64,000 nucleotides of DNA, from contig NC_059471.1 in assembly GCF_018139145.2 (NCBI RefSeq), positions 82,296,520-82,360,519 of the forward strand, given 5' to 3'. A program made the position numbers and the translations under genes. Under the pieces are notes generated by a model. The model ran no database searches, was not told where the DNA came from, and saw only the letters and a program-made list of their open reading frames with translations. Within the stretch, counting starts at the first letter, position 1, and each line of letters opens with the position of its first letter. Source of the DNA: Gymnogyps californianus. Lineage: Eukaryota > Chordata > Aves > Accipitriformes > Cathartidae. Below, piece after piece: positions 12,128-25,800 of the stretch.

Positions 12128-15100
12128 ATGAACAGCAGGGAAAGAGAAAAAAGTCAAGTTGGCAGAGAGCGAAGTATAAGGAAACCACAAAGTAAAATGG
12201 AAAAGGAGAAATCATATAGCAAAAGGAGAGGTTGGAAAGACTAGCAGAAGTGGTGGAGAAAGATATTAAATAAAGAAGGAAATTAAAGGTGAAGAGGAAT
12301 GCAAATAAGTGAAAATCAGAGAACCAAATTGGGAGAGGAGGAGGGGAAGGCGGCAGTGATTTAACAGTGGTACACTTTATTTAGAAAAACAAATAATAAA
12401 GTAGCAATGATAAAGAGCATCTATCTATAACAGCTGTGCAAACATGCAAAACCCACTATTGAGAAAATTTCTAATACGCATATTGGCAGATGCTTCACTT
12501 GGAGTGCTTTATGTAAGCCATAGGCTTAGTGGGTCTTATTTACTGGCCCTTCCTTTTTTTAAAGATAGCTGGGGGACAGTGGTCTGGCAAGGTGAGGATG
12601 ATGGACTTGGAAATCCTCTCTCATTCTATATTACTACTAACGTACAGGTAAGCTGGTAGTCTAGAGTGGTAATGAACCTTTAACATTAGATGCAAGATGG
12701 ATGCTAAGTAAGTGTCTGTGTGTAAATCCCTTTGAGTGGCTTCACCTCCCCACTCTTCCCAAGTGGGACTTTTATAAACACTTTTGTTTTGGTAGAAATT
12801 TTGGCAGCTGTTTTGTTTTTTCAGACTCCAAAGCCTGACACTGTTAGGCTTTTCTCTAGAAAGATGAAGACCAGAAAAACTTGAGCTACAAGTAAAGGAA
12901 GGTTACATTTTGCTATGTAAACTATGTATGCACTTAAAAAAAAAAAAAAAGTGGCCAGGAAGAGAAGAGCCATATTTCTGGATAGTCACGGTAAAGTGGA
13001 AAATCCTGATGTGTGAGTTATCGTAGCTCCACTGCTGGCATCTTTATGAATCAGGAACATAGGAAACAAGTCTGTCGTATCTTTTGCTTTTCAGTTGATT
13101 TGTAACTACGTACGCCCAACTTCTCATCTCTATTGGACTCCTACCTTGGATAAAGTGAAGAAATAGAGTGAACGCATTATTGTCTTGAGGAATTACGATG
13201 CTTCCAAAGAAGTGTGTGATTTGGATAGGTATACAGTGGTAGAGTAACTTTCTCTCTGACCAGTCCTATTTATTGCTAGGAAAAAGCACTTGAAAATTAA
13301 AATCCGTGATGTTTCAGAGTAAGATGTCTCAGTGCTGTTGAAATTCAGCGGGATTTTGGTGACTAAGTTAGTTTTTGAAATTTTTGGTCGTTAGACTCAC
13401 AAACAGAGCTGTAAATGTCCTCTTGAAATTCTTTGTTTTCCTTTGGTGTGTACTGTCACCCAGTCTCCTCTTCAAGTTTTTGAACAATCACCCTATACTA
13501 AATCAGACCTAAGTAGATGTATACCTCTAGATAGAGAACCTCTATTGGCTGTATTAGAATTAATGCAGATTAATATAGATTAACAAAATGGTGAGCTTAG
13601 TTTTCTCTGCAAGTTTAGGTTATACTTTGTATTGCCTTTTAAAGAAGTGCTTTCCAAGATCACCTCTTTGGCGAAATCTTTGTGTCAGTCCTTTCTGTTT
13701 ACATTTGGTAGAGCACTCAGTTAAGCGCTGATTTGGTGATCTTGTAGTAACAAGTTTCTGTGTGTACAATTGATATTTTGGGGGCATTCCTCTGCAGCAT
13801 GAGAACTGGCTGGTTGTTCCCCCCCACCCCCAGCTATATATTTTGTCAAAGTTTCTTATGAACCATCAGTACATTTATTCTTGAAGTTGAGTGTGTTTTC
13901 TTGTTAACTGAGTGGCAACTGTAGGCAGTCAACATAATCTTTAGAGTTTCTGCAGACAAGCATGCAGCTACTGCTGTGTTGGGTGGAATCCTTGGTTGGT
14001 ACAAACAGGAAAATGCAATTTTATTCACTTATTTGTTGGTGCACAGGATGGTATGTGACCTGGAATGAAACTGGGCCATGGCTGAGGCCTTCTACAGAGA
14101 ACAAGCATGGCTGTGTGACAGAGATGGAAAGTCTTGAAGTGGTTTAGTCCCTGTTTTACTTCCATTTGAGAGTTAATAGCAGAAAAGAGGACTTACAGGT
14201 TTTAACTCGGTTGGTTCAAGCAGGGTAAATGGAGCTCGGCATAATAGAACAACTGCTGTATTGTGCACATGGGTGGTGCTTCCAGTTCTGGGTCTCTGAA
14301 TACTGCCTCCTTATTGCACCTCTCTGGTCGTTATGACTATAAAGGTAAAGCAGTTGAAAAGAGGAGTTTCCTCAGTAGGCAAAATAAAAAAGTCTTAATC
14401 TGAATACAAAACACCTATTACTTTTCCTGGAATTATTGAGCGAGGGACATACTAGAAAGAGGATAACTTCTTAGCTCAGAATAAAAGTGAGCAAATCAAA
14501 TATTGAACTACCAGGTAGTTGACATTCTTTCAGCTCTTAGATTATTCCCTCCTACATGTGTCTTATATCTATAATGTTAATTAAGTTGTATTGCAGTCAG
14601 TAGTCTTCAGCAGATCTAATTTCCATCAGATGGAATGTATGTTCTTCAATCTATCTGTCTTCTACTTCAGATAGGGAAGAAGGGAATATTTTTATTGTCT
14701 GGGGATTTTTTTTGTTTTTCATTGTTTTTCTTGTCTTATTGGTGGGTTTTTTTGGTGTGTTTTTCCTTCTGTTGATTTGGGGGGAGGGGGGTGTTTGATA
14801 AATGGATGCCTTAAGCTTTCACCCAACCTCCATATTGAAAAACCACAAACCCCCCATATTTGAAGGGGCAATAATTAACCTGCAGCAGTCTGTTTTGACT
14901 AGGAACAAATAGGGAACTGGCTGATACTGCAAACCACTAATAGGTGCTTAAATGTTGAATGAGCAAAAATCTGAAAGTTGCTCTGCTACCTAGAAAGCCC
15001 TTGATGCTCTGTTTCCCCACCAGGTGGGCATTTCCTTAAAAGAGAATGGAGGTATAGTGCACGTGGAATCAGCAACTATGCCTATACAGAAGGAAGATAT

Positions 15101-18100
15101 TTTAATTCTTCATTGCAAGTGTGGACTGCAATCAATAAAACAGGGAAAAAAAGATACCAAATGAAAGTGCTGGAGGACTGGTTCAGCAAACACGCACGTG
15201 ACTATCTTAGGTGTAACTAATTAAGCGTATGAGCCTTTGCCAACATCAGCATGTATTGCATAAAATCTCAGGATGAAGCCAGAAGGTAGAAAAAATAAAT
15301 CTTGGTTCATGCAGGAATAGTTGATAGTTTATTACTCTGCCTTTCAATTTGAAAATGTTATGTTTATGTTTATAATTTATAATTAATATAATTCTCTGGA
15401 GAGCATTACTTTGTCATAGCTTAAGTTTCCAAAATTATGTCCTTAAATTTACAATTTTTCTGTAATACAGTTGCCATGTCTTTGTCTTCCTCTGGAGATG
15501 CTCTTATTGCAGATTCCATTTGGGATTAAACGGAAAGAAATGAGGTTCCTTGTTTTTATTTCCAAAAACGGTGGGTTGCCATCTTTACATATTGTTATCT
15601 TCTTTTCTCCACTAAAAAGATAAGTAGATAATGGAATGGCATCAACAATAGTAGATAGGATAGAAAGACTCTGAAAAAAAATTTCTTTAATATTTTGTTT
15701 TTAGCATCTTACTCCACTGCTGCATGTTTTCAAAAACAAAGTTGGTTGGAGTTGTGTGTCTTCCTACTCTTTCTAAATTACCACCAGTCTTGCTTGATAA
15801 ACTTTAAGGATCACCAAGAATTTAAGCAGAATAATTTTGTCACGCTGGGGATACTGCCAGTTTGGCATATCAGCCCCTAAAGCTCCTGACAACTTCCATG
15901 ATAACTCTTCAACACAACATACCCTGTTGTGTTGCAGCTATTAAGAAAATCTCGTTTCCAGCAGTGCGAGACCTTTCTGAAACTCCAGCTGTACTTCGTG
16001 GGGTTACATCAAGGGGGATCTCTTCTCTGGGGTGCTGAGTGATCGGGGAGATTGATCCAGGACAGTCAGTGGAGATGTGTGGTGTATACCCACCCACCCT
16101 TGAGCCAAATGGTCAGACACTGCAGAAAATTCCTGGGGTCAATCCTGCAGCGTAAGTGGTGATAAAGAGACAGTGTTTTAGTAAGGACATAGTGATAGAA
16201 TGAGAAATACAGTGTTAAGAGGAGTGAATATTAGGTATATAGTGAAAAGAACAAAGAGAAACAAACAGATAAAGCAAGGAAGATACAGAAGCCATCAAGA
16301 TGAGTCATATTTTTAAAGCTTCATTTTATTGAACTTTTATTGTTTTAACAAAGACAATAGTGAAAGGTATTGCCATAGATAGCGCTTTTCTCGAACTCAA
16401 TATTTCTAAGAGATTTTTATTTAGAATGGCAGCATCTCTGTTCCATTGCTTGTAACGTGCATTTTTATTATGACTAGGAAACTGTATTTGTAAAAGAATA
16501 ACTTTTTGCTTCCTTGCTGTCTTGGAATGGAAGATCTTTGCAACAGAGACTTCTTTCGTACCAGTGTAGAAGGCGATTACCTCGTGGAGAATGCTTCTGA
16601 AATATAAATAATGTATCAATAGGAACTGTAGAACCGTGTCGGTGGAGGACTAGAGAAGGTGAATGTTTGCCAGGCTCTTTTATTATTTATCAAAGCTGGT
16701 GAAATCTAGTTGTCACAGCCCAAGATACTCAAAGATCTCAGTAAAAGCCATTCTTTTTGTAAGTCATGTTTCTTTAACCAAAAATTCCAGTTGCACTAGT
16801 AAATGTTCTTTAAAGAGTTGCAGGCTCTAGGAAGTTGGTTATGGTTTTGTAGTTTGTTTTTCGTTTCTTGTTTGTTTGGGGTTTTTAAAACAGATTTTAA
16901 CCCATAAATTTTTGCTGGCAAGTTCAGAAGTGATAAATTTTTTGTCATATGGAGCTCTGATGCAATAGACAAAATCACTATTTTTAATAAAAACTTGTTT
17001 GTATTTTTAATTAAACTACCAGGTTTTCCTCTGAGGACCATAGAGCTAGTCTATAAAATGGACTTACCTTTCGGCACATTCAAAAATCCAAGCCCTTAAT
17101 GCTTTTGGAAGCCAAAATAGTTTTTAAATCTGGTTGTTAATAACCTGAAAGTTAGCTGTATGCGATATTAGCAGAATATTTTTTTTATGTCAGTATCACA
17201 CATGAGCGCTTGGAGTAGCAGGGTTGATTATTTTTTAAATAGCCCCAATTGGTTTATAATATATGTGTGATATATCGTGAATGTGTGTATACCAAATGTA
17301 AATACCAGTGTACAAATAGCGTCTGGCCATAAAAGAAGTAGAATGGTTGCAGGCTTGCTGACACACGCCAGTGAGAAGAAAGAGAGCCCTGTAATAAAAT
17401 CTCATTGAGGATGCAGAGAGTGTGTTTCAGCGTTAGGCATTCTCCTCATGTTTCACATAAATGCATCCTCCTCTCACGAGAGGATGAACAGTGCATTTGC
17501 ACCGGCTCATTCAAATTGAATGTTGGTAAAAGAAGAGTCTTGAGCAAACACTGAACAGTCTGGCATTTTTTAAAGACAGGAGAAAGGTTAAGCTGTCTGC
17601 TGTTTAAACTGCTGTTTACTGGATATTTATTTGCTGACCGTGTGTATTGAAGGTGGTGTTGAAAGCATCATTGGCAAGATTTCGGATGGCTGCATAGCAC
17701 AGGTCAGGATTGTATTAAACTAAGACTGTTTTTACAATAAAGTTTAGATCTTCATAAGTGACTTAGTATGTTGTTTTTATATCTGAGGATAGTTAGATTG
17801 TATTTTGCTGGGAGGTAAAAGAGGGTAGGATGTGCCTTCTCTGTATCCCTTCCCTTTCTCTCTCTGACAGCACTGCAGCTTTAACTTTGCTTAGAGCTAT
17901 AGTAAATGAGAAACTTCACTAGATACAGCATTTACTAACCAGAACATTTATTAAAAATAATTATAGACTTCACTATGAATGTTTTATTTCTATTATTTTT
18001 GTTTGCTATTTCAAAAATAATGTAGAGCTCACTGAACCCGAACTTGCTAATTTTCTCCTTAATGCACCGAGTGGCTGCGTGGAGGAGAGTCACAGTCACT

Positions 18101-21100
18101 CTTTTGGGTGAAGCACAACGTCATCTTGCAGTGCCTTAGGCATGTTTTAAAAGCATCACCAGTTAATTATAGAAAGAAAAGGTAAGGCTATATGTGCACA
18201 CTAGATTTAATCTTGCATTGCTCTCACAGTGAAGAGATTTATAAGAACCGAGGAATTTTTGTGTTATTCTAAATTATTCGCCTGTTTAACTCTCCCACCC
18301 TGTAATAGACACGCACACGACCACCACCTGTATATATAGCTGAATATCAGAAATAAATGCTTTCGCTATTTCAGCAGGGCGTCTCTTTAATGGTGTCTTA
18401 AATGTTAAGGAAAGTCTTGTGTTACAAATGCTCCTGAAGTTTTTTTTCCTTCTCTTTCGCTGCATGCTCTTTCTTCCCCCCCCCCACCCCCGCGCCCTTT
18501 CCAGGGCTTTAATGCTGATTTATTATATCTATTATTTCTTTCTTTATTTTTCCCTGCCTTTTCCAGAGATAGGATAAAAAGTCTTGCAAGACAACTGCTG
18601 CAATGAAACTTTGTGTTCCTGGATGTGAAGTCTTGCTTGTTTAGTGAAAGTAGTCTGCAATATTTGCTCAAGGGAGCTGTCACTCTGAGAAAATGTTCAA
18701 AATAAGAGTGAATTACTTAAAAACTGTGTTTGTGTTTCACTTATGTATATAAATATATGCTATAGACGTGGTGTCTAGAGCTGGTTTTGATTTGTCTATG
18801 CAAAACAGACATGTATAGTAGTTGTCTAAGTGGCACTGTCTTCAGATGGCTTAGACATGCTTCCATGGACATTCTGGATCAGGGATTCCTACAGGAATAA
18901 CATGAACTTGCATGCAGCTATCTCAGGGTTGACTGGCTCTGTTTGGGTGATTTAGTCTAGAGATGCTGTAAGCAGTGACATGTTCTGTATGTGCTTCCTT
19001 GGGCAATTTGATTGCATTAGAGGTGTGAGGTGAATGGCAGAAACCAGGTGGTCCTGCTGTCATTACTGGTAGTAAACTATGCATTGGTAAATAAACTTAT
19101 GAAGCCTATATAGCATTTCAGTACTGGAATGTGGTTTTGTTTTGGTTTTTTTGTAATAGGAAAAACAGCCTTGCACTGGGCTGTAGTGACAGTGGAAATC
19201 AGAGTAAGCCTGGAATCATAAGACTGTAAAATGTGCTCCAGAGCTAGATAAATGCTTTCTGCGAGTTTCCGAGGTATCTGTTAAATAGGTTTCCTGAAGG
19301 CGTGGTTTGACTGTATGTTTGCATGAGAGTATTACGTGAGCAGCACATAGCTTATTCAGTCCCACAAAAGAGAATGAAAAAAAGGGACTGAAAAAAAAAT
19401 TTGTTTGAATACTCTCCCCTACCACCTCTGTTGCAGCAGCTTGTTGTGAAAACCCTGGATGTGATGTTCAGTTTCCAGTGAAAGAGGCTGCTATGGAAAA
19501 AGGCATGACAGGAAGCCTACCTAATTATTATGGTCCAAGCGATTGCTTTGTTGCCCCCCTAACTGTCAGATGCTCTGGATTTGGCTATATTTTTTGCTTG
19601 GTACAGTGGAGAATGACAGGCAACTCTGTAATGTGCCGGTGTTTGAGGGGGAAAAAAAGTAATGCAAGTTGAGACTTGCACCACTTTCAATACTGGTTGA
19701 AAGGCTGAAAGACGCTAATCTTCCCTAGGCTGGACAGCCCTCTTCCTATCCCATACACACAGTGGGTTTTGATTGCACTCAATTTCATGCTGTTAAATTC
19801 ATGTCAGTTTTGGGGGCATGTGTGGGGTGTTTTGTTTTGGTGGTTTTTTTGTTCGTTCGTTCGTTCGTTTGTTTGTTTGTTTGTTTGTTTTAAATCAACC
19901 CATTTTGTACTCCTCTTTGAAAACTGGGAGAAGAATCCCGGTATTATCTTAAACATTAACTAACTTTCAGTACCAGAAGATAGCTTCTTGCTCTTCTGAA
20001 ATCTGATGATTAATGCTTTTGTTTACTTCTGAGCGATATGTTGTTTGTCATGTCACCGCTGAAGTCCCGCTCCTTTTCTAAAATGGGTGTTCCTGGCTTT
20101 GCACAGGCAAATGTTTCCTTTTTGCTTGCAGAACTGCCTTAGCTTCTTGTCCAGAATCCAAATAGAGAATGGAGTTTAAAATTTGAATTAACCTTAAACG
20201 ATATTTAACAATTAAATCTTAACACCAAGTTTCGGTAAGGTAGAGTTATTCCTTTCTTCTGACTACCTATAAGAAAGATGAAGGTGATGACAGCCCATTT
20301 TCCTGCATGTAAACAGGGTGCTTTCAATAGTGTTAATTAGCTGATTCTTCTGATAAGCTCAGAGGGCTCTAATTCTGAAATAATACAAAACTAACCAGTC
20401 AGCAGCTCTGCATGTCCATCTTTCACCGTTGAACATTTTAAACATTTGTATTCTAGGAGAGCTATCAGCCAGTTCTCAATCAATATTTACAGTATTCAGC
20501 TTTCTCAGAGAACATATAGACTATCTCCGGGTATATTGTAACGTACGTGCCACCTGTGAGTGCAGCCTTTCACTCGTTGGTAGAGAAATGTCAAAGGGGC
20601 TGTGTGGTTATCCCTGTGTAGTTTCAAGATGGTGATAGAAGAGTTAGCCATTTATAGAGGATATGTCTGAGCTGTCCCAGAGAAGACCTAAACTGGTACA
20701 TTAGAAGACATGGAAAAAAAAATCAGAGTTAACATTGTTTTGGGAAGGAAGTGTAACTTTGATGCCCATAAAATTGTCCATTTATAGTATTGTGCTTTCG
20801 CAGCAGGTTTATATGTTGGTGTTTGTATACTTACACTGTAAACGCACGTACCATGTCTGCTTGTGATGGCTGCCCACTGAATGCAAAGGCAGACTCCAAG
20901 GAAAAGAGTGCTCTTATGCTAAATTTAGTCGGCTGCTTACTCATTTTGCAGATTGGAAAAAAAAAATTTTCTCTGTTACTGGGATGTTGAGGATAGCTAG
21001 CAACTTGGAGGTTTTCAGAAGCTCTAGTTCAGGGAAAATACAGTTATCTCTAGAAAAATAATAGGAAATGGTAATTTACAGAATATTCTTAATGTACACT

Positions 21101-22827
21101 TTTTTCCTAGTTACAATTTAATTCAAGAAGGAAAATATTCCAAATTGAGGTTATAGATGTGGTATTTGAAGTTGCTTTTTCAGTTCCAGCGGTAGTAATT
21201 CGGGAAGGTTTTGGTCATTTTTCCACCCATCTGACAGCTGCACAGAGGGGAAAGGCTCAAAGTTGTGCTCATGCTCTGAGAAGCAGTGAGCTCAGCCCTT
21301 ACTGGTGACTGGTCAGTCAGCTTGGAGATGGCCATGAGCTGCCTTTTTGCCCAGCTGTTCTCATGGGAACAGTCTCTTTCCAGGTTTTTTTAGGGAAAGA
21401 GAGGTAGCTTCTGTGTCTTGGGACAGCTGCTTCTGTGGAAGAGCCTCAGTGTTTGGCGAAGAGTCTTCCTTTCAGATCCTGACGAACAATTTCGGATTTT
21501 AATTTCCTTTTGGATTTAGAGTGTTACTATTAATCTGTGAAGAAGGAACAAGGTCCTTGAATTGATGCCATCACACTAGACTACTGGATTGTGTATTTGG
21601 ATGAGTATATGCAACATACATCAGTCAAACTTTATTGAAGAGGACGCTGCAGCTGTTGGAAAACGCTGTGAACGAAATAAGAGGGTAATTATAACTCAGT
21701 ATATTTTTATATAGAGTTTCTAATAAATTGAAAAGTTATTTGCCAATGAAAACAGTTCATTGCAGTTCCTGCTTTATGTCTATCAAAGAGATAAGGCTAT
21801 AGGTGTTGTGGAAAGTAGCAACAGCACAATAAAGTCCTTGCTGCAGTTCAGGTTGTCTTGCATCAAGTTTTTCTTGGTCTTTGAAAATCCTTCTGCAGTC
21901 ATGTTTTTTGTCAGTTTTTTGTTAGACTTTTTCCCACTCAACATTTAAGATGCAGAAAATGTAAATGTCAGTTCCATATTAAGGATCAGCTTTGGGCTTG
22001 GAGAAGAAAGCATAAAGTTAATTGAAAGGTCATAAATAAATTAGTGCTTTTCTTGTGTGTGTGTGTGCATATACTTTTAAAAATCTGTTTGTAGAGAAAT
22101 AAATCTTTAGTTTCTAAAGAAGATCTGGATAAACTTATTACGCTTGTTTGACCATCTTAGCTGTAGTCTGTAGGATTTTCCAGTTCTCAGTTACTTGAGA
22201 AAACTTACACAATTTCAGGAGCTGGCTGGATTGCTTCAGAAACAAAAAAGAGATGCCATATTCAGTGCTAAATGAAAAGAAATTTCTAATAATTTTAGCA
22301 CCTGATATCAAATACTTAATAGAAGGAAAAGGAGAACAAGAGAAAGCAATGTTTATTGCAAGAGAGACAGCATTTCATGAAGAGTTTGTGGCTGTTTATG
22401 GTGCTGTATCTTGGAACAAGTTTGATTTTTCAGTTTCAGTGAGGCTATATAACGTAAAATGCCTACCCTGTGAAAAGAGGAGTTTGTTCAAGCCCAGAAA
22501 TGTGTTATAAAATAGAAGTTTTTTCTGTTGCAATTTTTGATCCCCTGGCACTACAATTTTTTTGTTTCAAACAAACAAACCAAAAATCCCAAGCACATAA
22601 AAGAGAAAGGTATTGAACAATCCAAGAGTTGTATCTTGAACGGTGCATCAGAAGCCTGAAAATGGTATGACAGCATATAAGTGCAGTGCGGTGTTGGCTG
22701 CACTTAAATAAGTTTGGTGTAAATGCCACTAAACCACATACCAATAAGTCTGTGCAATGGAAGGGTTTGCAGGAGGCCCGGCTGAGGTGCCCGAGGTACT
22801 GTGCAAGACCTGTCTGGGGGAGGGGGG
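12128..22827. other. Host non-coding DNA, no gene recognised
   Basis: I see no gene here. Simple repeats include an A-run at about 12936-12951, C-rich runs at about 13820-13831 and 18475-18494, and a tetranucleotide array at 19851-19890 that changes from TTCG units to TTTG units. Short frames on both strands have no recognisable domains. Confidence 0.55.
19851..19890. repeat. Compound (TTCG)n-(TTTG)n microsatellite
   Basis: About four TTCG units followed by about five to six TTTG units, preceded by a T/G-rich flank. The two unit types differ by one C/T, which fits CpG decay within one array. Confidence 0.85.
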
Positions 22828-22872
22828 AGAAAAAAGTAAAAAAAAAAAAAAAAGTTAAAAAAAAAAAAAAAG
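22828..22872. repeat. Paired poly(A) tracts
   Basis: Three A-runs (6, 15 and 15 bases) are separated only by GT and GTT, after a G-rich segment (about 22815-22827). It could be a simple repeat or the decayed tail of a retrocopy; no element is recognisable upstream. Confidence 0.7.
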
Positions 22873-25800
22873 GTGTGTGGGAACTCTCTGCATTCAAACA
22901 TTTGCTATACAGACCCATTGAAACTCAAGGATTTATAGTAGCAGCCTGTAGCATACTTACGTACCCTGGTGTCATAAATACTATTGTGCTTTTGAATGAA
23001 GATTTAAATACAGAAATCAGCCAAGTGATGATTTTTAAGCTAGAAAATATATATGCTGTGTTTACAGAAGTAGTGAGCTAATGCAAAAGCATGTTTTTAA
23101 CATTCAAGGGGACTTTCTTCTTCAAAATTGTAAATGTGAATTTCAGAAATATTTCCATTTTTGCATAATATGATCATGTGAATGAATATAATCCTAGGAG
23201 CACAATAATTAATACACATCTGTGATTTTAGAAAGAAGATTTCCAAGGGAGGTTTTTAGAATATATTTGCTGTCAATTAAATATCAAAACTTCTGCAAGC
23301 ACTTACTACAGTTAAGTTGCCTCAGCAGTGGTGAACAAGTGATCCTGGCCGCTGTGAGTCCCATGAGAGCACTGTGCAACCTCTGACTCCACAGGACCAG
23401 GGGACAGCAATGGTGTGTAGCCCTTCCGCTTCAAAAGCCAAGGAATCGGCAGCTGGCCAGAAACAGAGGAACCCCCTTCTGGCTGGGGCAACGGGGACAT
23501 CAGTATAGTTCATGGGAGCAGCTGGCACTTCCCCCGAGGCAGGGGACAGGGTGGTGTCCAGCCACAGTGTAGGGTAGTAAAATCATCTCGTGTCACCTCC
23601 TTCAATCCCCTGGGTCTACAGAGATGTGAAGTGTGCTACTTTTAGTTATGTGTAGTCACTAGAGCATCTCATTGGACTTCAGTGACTTGGTACCGTTTAG
23701 AGCTGGTATTTCAAATTTCATAAAGGTGTAGGCAATGCATAGGTAATGTGGGGGAGCACTTAGTTCATGTGAAAGGGCTTTGCCAAACAAAACTGCACTA
23801 AATTGTTGTGGGGTGAGGATGTTTTAGATTTTGCAAAGTATATTGTGTATGATGTGCTCTGGATTAGCTATATTTTAAAAGTATAATATGAGGTTAAGGA
23901 GTGAAAATTTTATGTATCTTACTTATCTGCCTTCTCACGTTTTTTCAGAGCTCTTTCATATGCTGTTTCCAGGTGCAGTCTCTTTCCACAGATTCATAGT
24001 TCATTAGTGGTAGGTGGAAATTTTCCTCTAATAAATGTCATCTTGCTCCTATTTTAATAATTATAAAAAAAGCAAAAAAGTTTATAGTCTAAGGAGGACA
24101 TAGTGGTGGTTTTTTAATTCCTCTATCTTGGTAACTATGAAATTAATACTGAGCAGGTGCTGTGCTCAGAAAACAAATGTTGAACATAATTCTATTTTGA
24201 ATTAAAGTGGCACCATACTAGTGTGTATATCATTATTGATACTCTCTTGGGCCCTGTGAAGTACATATATCAATGTTCTGGACTGCAAACGCCTTTTCTG
24301 GGATACTAGAAAACAGTAGTGGAGAATACATGAAAACGATGAAGTGGAAACTGGCTTTTCTTAGTCTCGTAGCCATGCCTGTTATAAATAGGTAGCTATT
24401 ATGCCAAAGAAATCACTGTTCTGCAAGGTTAAATTCGTGGAAACTTCAAGATGTTTCCTTTTTGCTGAAAATCTATTTAAACCAATTATTTGAGCAAGTC
24501 TGCAAAACTGTTAGTAGTTCATACAAAGTTATGGATGTCCAACTGATTTCTGAATTGCCCTTGTCATAAGCTTTTCTTTCATCTGGGCACCCACTATATA
24601 TGGTGAGGTTGTGGCTTATTGCCTCCTTCAAAGGATGGACTAAAGCCGTGGTGATGGCTTTGCTGTAAAAACAACAGCCAGCCGTTATGTTCTGCTCCGC
24701 TTCGCTCTTCCAAGGACTTCGTGTCAGATTAAATTGCAGATGATGAGGATAATGGATTCAAGGAAAAGGAGTGGGGGGATTTCTTAATGTATTAGAGCTG
24801 AGAGATGACAGAGATAGCAAATGTAAAATAAGAAACAAGATAATGAATTGAAAGAAAGGTTCCTCTCCAAAGGCTGGTGGCATAACCAGATGAAGCCAAT
24901 ACGCATTTGCAACTGAAACTTGTGTATTGTTCGTAGGTTGTGTTTTGTTTGTCTTCTGGTGCATTTCTACTTCAGATGGAGGAAAAAAGTTCTAACTTTC
25001 TGTGAGGGCTCTTGGGGGAAAAAAAATCAACTTCTTCAGAAAGGATTTATTATGAAGGGATTACTTTTATATATTTTTATATATATTTTTATATATATGT
25101 GCATATACACAAACACACACACGTGTCTTGGTGGGATTGGGAATTATTTTTGGCCCTCTTAAGTTTTAAATACTTAATCTGTGAACAAAAGTGTTCTCTG
25201 GAGCCAAGTTGGTTTTTTTTATATTGATGATTTATACCTCATAACTGTCTGGCAGAGCTAAAGTGCAGTTGTTTACATCTCTGTGCTCGTATTTCATTTC
25301 TGCTCTGAGCCAAAGTGCTGAACCATAACAAATCTACAATGCAGAACATTTCTTTATAAAGATTGAGCGCAGTAATTTTGCAAACTGGAATAGAGTTTAT
25401 TTAACAAAGTGCTGGGGAAAAAAAATGGCAAATTCATCAGCCCAGGCCCTTTATTCCCATCCCACTGCAGGGTCATGTTTCCAGGCTTGGCAGAGTGGGG
25501 TTCCAGCTCCCCACTTCAGGAGCATGAATTTTACTGGGGATAAAGGTTGGGCATTGACCTGTTAAGCTTGAACAGGCATCTGTTGTTGTAGGCAATGACC
25601 ACCGACAATTACAGTTCTCCTCCTGTGAACCTGATGCATTGTGTAGAGTTCTAAAAGCTGTATTGACAAACATGTAGTTGAGATAATTAGACTCTGGAGG
25701 CTTCATTGAGAGACACAAGAAAGCAGCTATCTGGTATTGTGAGGAGCAGCGACATAGGGCTGAAGTTCAATTCCTGTGATGTAAAATAAGATGTGTAATT